Shown: in pieces, positions 56,144 to 64,000 of the stretch
Position numbering within the stretch: the stretch's first letter is position 1
How the letters are laid out: every line of letters starts with the position of its first letter
From: Otatea glauca
Lineage: Eukaryota; Streptophyta; Magnoliopsida; Poales; Poaceae
Assembly: GCA_036346275.1 (NCBI GenBank)
Contig: CM070718.1
Span: forward strand, 52,394,188 to 52,458,187
Direction: 5' to 3'
DNA: 64,000 nucleotides
Position numbers and translations under genes: made by a program
Notes under the pieces: generated by a model
Seen by the model: the letters and a program-made list of their open reading frames with translations, nothing else
What the model was told of the DNA's origin: nothing
Databases searched by the model: none

Positions 56144-58349
56144 AAACCTAAACTTACGTGTCTAAAGCTTGGTAGTGTGTTCACACAACTCTATAGAAGC
56201 TTAGTGAAGTTTTGCAACCAAAATTTCAATCCTACACAAATTTAGTGATGTAGGAATTGAAAGAAAACTATTTGAAATGCAGAAACATATAACGGATAAG
56301 AGAACCAATTTTTTTTATCTAGGTCTCGGAGCGTCGATGATCTACCCTACTCCTCGTTAGAGCACTTTTGTAAGAGTCTATCTCCTACTTAATCTGCTTA
56401 AGGATCTAAGAAATCAACTTATGGCGGTCTTTCTCCGCTCCAGATAGGTGAACTCAAGCCTTTACAATCTTTCTGGTGCTTTTCACAAGCTCCTCCTTAG
56501 AAGGTCACTAAGAACTCAACTACAAGCTATCGAGGAATCACCAAATTCCAAAAAGTATTAAGTCTAAAGATGTCTCTTGAACTTAGCAAGGTCAAGCAAC
56601 TAAGAGTGATGCACACTAACGACTAGTGGTGAAAACGGATCGGATAGTTTCCGACCGATTCGGACAATTTTCGGATATAAATTCTATTGGATCGGATATT
56701 TGTCGGATAGCATCACATCGGAATCGAATACGGATTTTTTCTGTTGGATACGAATACGGATTCGGTAGCTCACTATTCGTCGAATACAGATACGAATCCA
56801 GATAATTTGAATATTTATTGGCCGGATTATCTGGATATGCATGTGGGCTAGGTCAAGGCTACTCTTTTGGCCAAAAATGTTTCTGAATTTCAAAATCGTC
56901 TTCTAATTTAATTAATCCATAAATCAAATTTCAATTATTAAAATTGGCAAACTAGCTCCAAACATTATGAATTTTTTTTAGAAAGTTCCTGACACAATCT
57001 AACATTGTAAAAAGAATATTTTGAAGATTTTATCGTCTTTTAAATTTTCTCAAAAATTCAAACATTGTTGTCCTTAATAGGAAAATATTTTAAATAAGTA
57101 GCTAAAAATGCATAAAAACTCATAAATACATAGTTTATTATTTTAAACATAATTCAACAAAGAATACAAATCTTGGGTTATTACATGTTCATCATGAATG
57201 TTTGGAGTAAATAAACTAGTTACTTTTTTTTCATTTTGTGTGTATAATTTAAAGGGTTTTCATGTTTCGTGACCATATCGTTTCGATTCATATTCGCTCT
57301 GTATCTGTATTTGATATTATTGGTATTCGTATTAATATCCGGATTATTCATATTCGTATCCGCATCTATTTTCATTCCTACTAACTACTCTGTCACACTT
57401 CAATAGATCTTCAATCTATGCTCGTGAGTGCTCTTGAACTCCCTCTTGATGTGGCTATCTTTTTGGGGTTCTAATAAAGCTTCCTTAAAAGCCTTCGCTT
57501 CAAATATATAGCCACAACTCAAGAAACTAGCTGTCAGACATAGGCTTTTCAAATTTCAGCTTGATCCGGATCATCCGGTTCGACCAGATCATCCGCCTCA
57601 GCACATTCTCAACGGTTAGAGAAATAGTTGTAGCATAGACCCGGATCATCTGCCTCCAATTTCCTCAACTTGGAAAATTTCTGATCCGATGGTACGCCCA
57701 ATGCCTCTGTGCAAATTCAAATTGTGCACCAAAAATCCTTCTATGGACTAATGGTACACCTCGATTGTCTGTCTTGACTCAGATAATCCGCCTATATACA
57801 AATATAGAAGAGCACAAAAAATTCCTCTCTAGACTCATGCTCCACCTCAATGGTACGTCTTGCGTTGGATCATCCATCTCTGTTGATTTTCCGGGACTTA
57901 GCTTGGTTTGATGCATTCTTCAAGAACCTCGCAATCAAATCTTGATCCTTATCACCCCTTGACTAGAATTGAGCTAGAAAGATTCTTGTATGCATCACAA
58001 CTAGTTACCCAACCGAACCAAACATAAGCTACTAGCTTTAAACCCTCTTAATAGTACGGTCAAAGTAAAAACAAAAACATATTAACTAAAATTATCCAAA
58101 CCAAACTCCTTGGATTATTTCTAGCTACAATGTCCTTAATCTTCATAAAAACCATGCTTTACCATCATTTCTACATTTCGGGATTCACATGCCAAAGAAT
58201 CATATGTTGCCACCATCGAGACCTAACTTTCATGACAATGCTTGACATACAAGATAGTCTCAATGAATTATATGTTATTAATCACCAAAACAACATAATC
58301 AATGAATTAAAGGTCTAAATGCTTGCTGATACAATACAAGGGTTCATAA
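56144..58349. repeat. Unclassified repeat-like DNA, interrupted by a hAT element
   Basis: 56144-56623 and 57389-58349 were contiguous before the hAT insertion. The second part repeats words like GATCCGGATCATCCG (57563, 57640, 57869), as seen in some grass LTR sequences. No ORF or ends found. Confidence 0.4.
56624..57380. mobile_element. hAT-like non-autonomous element (757 bp)
   Basis: Left end TAGTGGTGAAAACGGATCGG and right end, reverse-complemented, TAGGAATGAAAATAGATGCGG. The flanks are CTAACGAC (56616-56623) and CTAACTAC (57381-57388), an 8-bp duplication with one mismatch, as made by hAT transposases. CGGAT/ATCCG words are dense near both ends. No transposase. Confidence 0.8.
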
Positions 58350-58900
58350 AATAGGTTGGAATCGGCTGGTTCGAACCAAACCAAATCGGTCGGCACAGGT
58401 GGTGTATTAAAATTTGACCGTTTTATCACCGATTCATTAGAGATTTAGTCCGGCTTACCGTTTTCACTGATTCCAATCTATTGACAGTATTTGTGTCAGT
58501 TCGAACCGTACTTCTCATGCGTGCAAATTATGGTATTTGTTTCTTCAAATTTGGTGCACTTTATCACACATATTTTTAGTGCAAAAGGTTAGATTTGTAA
58601 AGAGGCCAAGTATGCCAACTGCTGGATATAATTCCTGCGAGCTCTTGGCAACGCTAAGCTCGAGCTTGTTACCAAGTTTAATCGAGCTTGTTACCGAACT
58701 TACTCGAGTTTACTCAAGCCGAACTCGAACCTATTCGAGCTTGGACCGAGCTGAGCTCGAGCCTAGGTTGAGGCTAGGACTCCAACTCGAGCTCGGCTCG
58801 AGCTTTACTAAATTCAAACCTGAAAGGCTAGGCTGGCTCGACTTCAGCTTGTTTACAGCTTTACTTCCAAGTGGATTTGTTCATTGTGTAACTTCTCATC
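58350..58900. repeat. Repeat-like DNA rich in CTCGAG and GGTTCGAACC words
   Basis: 58370-58510 has GGTTCGAACC and an inverted TTGGAATC/GATTCCAA pair. 58655-58805 repeats CTCGAG (about five times) within GAGCTCGAGC-like words. This is consistent with subterminal repeats of a hAT-like MITE, but ends and target duplication were not found. Confidence 0.4.
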
Positions 58901-59344
58901 ATTGCGCTCCACCAATCACCTTCCGGGGCGTGCCCGTATCTAGAAAAATCCAAGGTGCCCTGTGCAATTTCTCATCATCGAAGGGTCTTCATTGTAACTT
59001 TGTGAGATACATGTAATCAGCTTTTGTGTGCTATATCTTTAAATCGACATGGTAGGACCTACGAGTGTGTGGTGTACGCAAATTTGGGATCCAAGGTGCT
59101 TTGAAAGTGACTCATGGCAAATGACCAAATCTAAACATTTAGGGAAGTTTGACTTGATCGTTTGGTTCGAGCCATAGTTTGTGTCGACATGTCGTAGTTT
59201 TTACTCCCTAGCGTACTTGCCGTAGACCCTAATTGCATAGGCAAACTTTGCGTCTAACCATCCAAATAGGTTATTAATTACTCCATTGCAGATGATATAA
59301 TTTCTCCATTGCTGGTATATACTGTATTTCAGTGTCCCGTAAAG
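58901..59344. other. Intergenic DNA, nothing recognised
   Basis: No gene, repeat boundary or RNA gene that I can support. Confidence 0.5.
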
Positions 59345-59352
59345 GTTTAGAC

Positions 59353-60330
59353 TAGGGGTGGGTATTTTTTTTTTACCAAAACAGAATTACCGAACAAACC
59401 AAACCGAATTAACCGATTTTTTTCTTTTGTTTTTTAGGTTTTCGATATACGGTTCGGTTCTTTGGCTCCAGAAACCAAAATGACCGATACTGAAAGCCCA
59501 TCAGTCCACAGCCCACTAGACTAGATCCCATCTCTCCCAGTCTTTCCCCCACCAGATGAGATCCCACATCTTCTCCTCCTCTTTCTCTCTCTATCTCACC
59601 CCCCCCCCCTCTCTCTCTCTCTGCCACCAGATCCCACATCTTCTCCTCCTCCTCCTCTCTCTCTCTCCCCATCTCTCTTCGCCACCAGATCCCACCGCCT
59701 TCCTCCCTAGCCACGCCGCCACCTCCACCCACTGGCTCGCCGCCAAAGCTGTGCCACACTGCCTACTCCTCCGGCCGCACCTCGCAGTCACCGCCGCACA
59801 ACAAGGTAGCCGAGGTGAGGAAGAAGTATCCGGTGGCCGAAGGGAGGGAGAAATAGGATCCAGCAATAACATCAAGGTTGAGGACGAAGGGTGGGGCCAC
59901 TTCCTTGCTCATCATTGGTGGAGACAAAGGAGGGCAGCCGCCGCATCCTTGCTCGGCAGCGGTGGAGAAGGCCATTGGCAGTGTGGCCATGACCCCATCT
60001 CCCCTGTCATCGGTCATCGTGATTGGCCAATTGTTGGTGAGTTTTGGCTGAAACTGATAAAGTAGTTAACTCTCAGGATGGTTTTGGCTTGATGAGGACA
60101 ATTTTGGTTAAGTTTTGGGGTTGCTTACTGTAGACTGCGTATTGACTTCTGTGAGATGAATGCTATTATCATATTTCGGTTAACTGAAAAACTAAATTAA
60201 CCAAACCGAATTTTTTCGCTAAATCAGTTCGGTTTATGATTTTGGTATGAGAATTTCAGTTGCCGATTTTTAAAAACTGAATTATTTTTAAACTGAACCG
60301 AAATAAATAAAAAACGAATGCCCACAACTA
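59353..60330. mobile_element. hAT-like non-autonomous element with a GC-rich core (978 bp)
   Basis: Perfect 8-bp duplication GTTTAGAC (59345-59352 and 60331-60338). Left end TAGGGGTGGGTATT and reverse-complemented right end TAGTTGTGGGCATT. Subterminal AACCGAA/TTCGGTT words are dense at both ends. The core (about 59530-60060) is different: a CT-rich run at 59585-59680, then GC-rich DNA with a 169-codon plus-strand frame (59556-60065) of low-complexity character. No transposase. The core may be captured host sequence. Confidence 0.85.
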
Positions 60331-60467
60331 GTTTAGACACCCTATATGCTTCACGGTGTGCATGACATCTCTAATTCTGATGCGTTGCGGCGCCGGCTGG
60401 ATTCTCCTTGGAGCCATCAAGTTACTTCAGCAGGACAGGACGGCAATTCCATCTTTGTTCTTAAGGA

Positions 60468-61419
60468 AGCCTTCTTCTTTTTTTAGCCCTCCAACTTACT
60501 TTGTTTGCAAATTTGATCTCCTTCTAATAAATTTGAAAAATAGCCCCTCCTCAACTAGTGGAGCATGTTTTTCTGCCGAGCAACCTTTCCTCGGCAAGTT
60601 CATAAGTTAAACACCTTGATTAGTCACTTAATTAATCAGTTTAATTATGTTATCACTTAATTAAGTCACTACCGAGCTAGGGTTGCTCGGCAGGTCCTTG
60701 CTACCGAGCTCGTGCTGTGAGGCAGGTGGCCTACCGAGCTTGGAGGCGCTGCTGCGGTGGTACGAGAGCGCGGCAGGTTACACGTATCGCCTGTCATGCT
60801 TTTCACGGTCGAGGAGGAGGGCTATTTTTACAAATTTATCCAGAAGAGCCAGATTTAAAAGAAAATGTTGGAGAGCAAAAAGAAAAAATTCGTTCTGTAG
60901 CTCCAGCCCCAAGCAAAGAACCATTCGTGCTTTAGTGAATGCACCCCAAAGACCAAACACACGCCAACGGCAAAAGAAGCTACGTGCAGCTGATGAGTAA
61001 GACCATTGACAGCTGCTCTCCTCTCCAATTTCATTTCCGTTCTTCCTCCTCCTCCACCTGACACAAAACACCTTTCTTCCTTCTGGGAGGAAACGACGCC
61101 AACATTTCTCTGCTATCTTATCAGCACAACTAAGGTTCTTCTTGCTCTTGTCGATTGTTGGCAACTAGTTTTCCAAATAGTAGGTACATGGGCTAACAAG
61201 GTTGATGCACAAACATAACTAATTAGGCTAGCAAATGGAGATCCATCTGGAGGTGCGGATGGGGTAGATTTGTGGAGCTTCTTTTGTTTGCTGGGCCTTC
61301 ATAAAGAAATTCGCCATGCCTCGAGAGGTATTTCCTACATATACCTGCACGCTATTTTCACAAAGTAGAGTAGTATTCTTAGTAGTGAGTTTTGTGGTTC
61401 TTGTGCTAGTATGTATGTA

Positions 61420-61460
<41 letters not shown>

Positions 61461-62441
61461 TTACCACTCTTTTTGACCAGGTATGTTTGCTCGGTAGAAA
61501 AATTAACTTGCTGCACTCCTTTGGTGCGGCAGGTGACACATGTCATATGTCGCACCTTCTGCGGTCGAGGAGATAACCATTTTTGTAAATTTATTCGGAA
61601 GAGGATTAGATTTGCAAAAAAATATTTTGTGGGGCTAGAAAAAAAAAGTAGGTTTTCTCTCTCTCACCTTGTCAACTCGCGCTCCTCCAATCGCTGTAGT
61701 TGTTCCGTTCCAAGTTCCAACCGTTGCCCACTCGCCCACTGTGCCCCAGATCTCTCCTTCATCTTCTCTTCTTCTTCCTCCGGCGAGTTGAGGAGGCAGT
61801 CCGGCAACTGGCGCGCCGTCATCCAAGTTCTACACGTGTAGGAGATAGCAATGTGACCTCTGCCTCTCCACCGGCGATCGGAGCTGGCAAAGGAGGCGAT
61901 CCGACAACCAGCTGCATCCTCGAGCATAGGAGGCGTACTGACGACCAGTGTCCTCGACCTCTCTGCTAGTGACCAGGGTCGACGGAGAAAGCAGCCCAAC
62001 GACTGATGCGCCGGATCCGTCGGGCAAAGGAGGCGGCCCGATGATCGGCGACCTCGTCCTCTCTATCGGTTGTGGGATTCGCGTACCCAACACCGCCGCC
62101 GTGGCATCGAACCCATCCTCGCCGGGCACTAAGCTCAGCCAAGCTGCTTTCATGGAAGACAGCTGTCTGTTTTGAGCTAGAGGACTAGCACTATGCCCTG
62201 CTGAGGTGGTAATTAAAATATGGTGACATGGATGCTAACGTAGATGCCACGTCAGCAGAAAATGACATGTCAGTGCCACGTTATACAAAATCATATGGTT
62301 TGGGTCGAGAGGGGTAAAGTGGATGGTTTCATTAGTTTTGAGGTTCTGATTTAGACGGTTTCACAGTTTAAGGTTAAAAAAAAAGGAAGAATGCCAGATT
62401 TTAAAGTTGAAAGTAGACTTTTTTTCCTTCAAAAAATTTCG
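60468..62441. mobile_element. Possible large TIR transposon or captured sequence block
   Basis: Weak inverted similarity exists between TTTTTTTAGCCCTCCAACTT near 60479 and the reverse complement of the sequence near 62400-62440. Inside are a 13-bp perfect inverted repeat (CTGCCGAGCAACC about 60574, GGTTGCTCGGCAG about 60682), and a diverged direct repeat of about 150 bp (60750-60900 and 61515-61640). A GC-rich stretch at 61700-62150 is open in several frames on both strands. No transposase. Element class is unknown. Confidence 0.3.
61420..61458. repeat. AT dinucleotide microsatellite
   Basis: An uninterrupted TA run of about 30 bases, followed by CACAC. Confidence 0.95.
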
Positions 62442-64000
62442 AGATATGCTAGCCATAGCCTATAGCTAACAAACATACTCATGCTGTATGAGCATCAAAA
62501 TTTTGAAATCCTTTAAATCTTGAATCGTAACATTTTAATTAATGCAAACAGAACACTCCATCGATCGGTAGCGACATTAACAGAAATCAAACCTTCCATT
62601 TTTTTTCAAAAAGAAGGCAAGGAAAATCACTAGTATTAAATTTTAGTAGAAAATCGTCTGCGTAGGAAGGCTCCAATGTTTAGATTTTGAAATCGTGGCG
62701 GGGTTGTGGTGAATTTGAATTAGTTCGTGACTTTTATATGCAAGTTAAAGCACTTGATTTAATTCACGAGCATGCATGCATGCATATTGCACCATTTAGT
62801 CTGTTCCTAATCAAAACTAACAGTTAAGTGCATGCATGCTATTATAGAATTTTTAAATAATATTTTTTTTGGAAAAATTTGTAGAATGTAAAAATCCATA
62901 CATTTGTTACCTATAATAAATTAGGACGTTAGTATTGTCTGTCTATTTTTCGTTAAAGAACCAATAAGGCCAACTCAAAAATCGACAATTCTCAACTCCA
63001 TGGGTATCAAAATCTGATTGTCGTATTGATCTCTGTTCAATGCATCACCTTTACCAAAATAAAACCCAGTAAAACACGATAATAAGACCGACGGTGCTCG
63101 GACTTGATATTATATTTCACAGACATATATATCATCATGAATCATTAGAATTTATTAGAAGTGTGTAATACTATAATTACTTTTATCGTTATTTCCAAAT
63201 ACCAAATTAATAAAATATTTTCTTATTTCTATGTCCGTGTCCAATGGATAATTTAGGAGAATAATTAAAGCAACATAAGTTATGTTATAAGACTTAATAT
63301 TATAAATGGAACACGCGTAAACACTAATCAATATAAGGAAGTAACTTTAATCACAACCATACAGAAAAACAATCGTATGTAAAGAGATAAATCAGTGTTG
63401 TCCACAAAATAATTGAATACCTCCAAAAAGGATGTCTTATGATCAACATAAATGATCATATGTTTACTTACTTCCCTAATCAGATAACAGTACATAATAA
63501 GTTTTTATACTGTTCAATGACTCAAGCTCATCATCATGGCAATGTAGGTTTCAGACCTTAAGCCTTCACAACTTCACGGTTAAACCTTAATCTTAGCATC
63601 TAAGAAACCTCTCATTGACAGCCATATATCCAGCTAGGTGGCAACCGCTAGCCATGCCACACAAGTCACTGTATCATGCAAGAAAAAAGAATAAACCACA
63701 TAGTACACAAATATCGTGAGCCCAAACCACACATAAATGCCAACACTTAAGAGGCTTACGTCTCTAGTGTTAAAACACAAACCCAACTGATCAAAGAATA
63801 ACAATAGCTAAAAATAGCCATGTCAATTTAGTTATTTAATCAATAAAATTTTATGAAACAAGTTCCTGAATAACTTAGATCACGCCTATTAAAGAACTGA
63901 CCCCAAAACCACCAATCTAATACAATGCTATGCTACCTACGTCTTATTCCACCTACTAACGTGCAGTTCATAATTTGTTAATATTCATAATAAATTGTCA
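62442..64000. other. AT-rich intergenic DNA
   Basis: No ORF, tRNA or transposon end recognised. A GCATGCATGCATGCAT run lies near 62769-62786. Confidence 0.6.

Noticed and set aside
59409..59759. A Gly/Glu/Arg-rich minus-strand ORF.
   Set aside because: It is the antisense of the CT-rich run in the hAT-like element.
61635..62175. GC-rich frames on both strands near the right end as a host gene.
   Set aside because: No domain, overlapping frames on both strands, and located in a repeat-like block. A captured fragment stays possible.
1..64000. CRISPR arrays, rRNA or tRNA genes, bacterial operons.
   Set aside because: None seen; the only tandem array is the 32-bp triplicate without spacers, and the window is plant nuclear DNA.

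Overview
The window is nuclear DNA of a grass, most likely a rice-type (Oryza) genome. It is almost entirely nested LTR retrotransposons and small DNA transposons, with one recognisable host gene. Evidence for a grass: a Stowaway-like MITE, long-LTR chromovirus elements opening TGTAACATCCC, a Tat-lineage Gypsy element, and a host gene with a very GC-rich first exon. The species cannot be fixed from the sequence alone.

Layout. (1) 1-8236: a decayed Ty3/Gypsy Tat-type element on the minus strand, with gag, protease, RT, two RNase H regions and integrase, its 5' LTR at 7574-8236, and the end of an antisense extra ORF at the left edge. (2) 8242-11980: intergenic DNA with a MITE and an LTR-like fragment. 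(3) 11981-41419: a Tekay-like chromovirus on the minus strand (TSD TAAAT, LTRs of about 2.8 kb, Met-type PBS, gag-pol with chromodomain). Its 3' LTR is split by a second, 15.6-kb element at 13757-29404 (TSD GAGGT, 5.3-kb LTRs, no recognisable pol). Its pol is split by a 3.1-kb solo LTR in the opposite orientation at 32278-35369 (TSD AGGCA). (4) 42125-48192: a composite solo LTR on the plus strand (TSD CTCTC), related to the 5.3-kb LTRs. (5) 49508-53805: a two-exon host gene for an ARID/ELM2 chromatin protein. (6) 54619-64000: an internally deleted Copia element (TSD TTTCT), two hAT-like elements with 8-bp TSDs, further diffuse repeats, and anonymous AT-rich DNA.

How it fits together. The pol genes are all broken, by stops, frameshifts, a changed RT catalytic residue and insertions, so no autonomous element remains here. 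The 5.3-kb-LTR element shares its termini, primer site and polypurine tract type with the chromovirus around it. It was therefore probably mobilised in trans by such an element.

Most interesting observations: a small ORF at the same place in the transcribed leader of two different long-LTR families, ungapped for over 100 bp around the start codon; and about 50 copies of GCCGAT/ATCGGC scattered through the Tat element in both orientations, against roughly 4 expected. All counts and alignments were made by eye.
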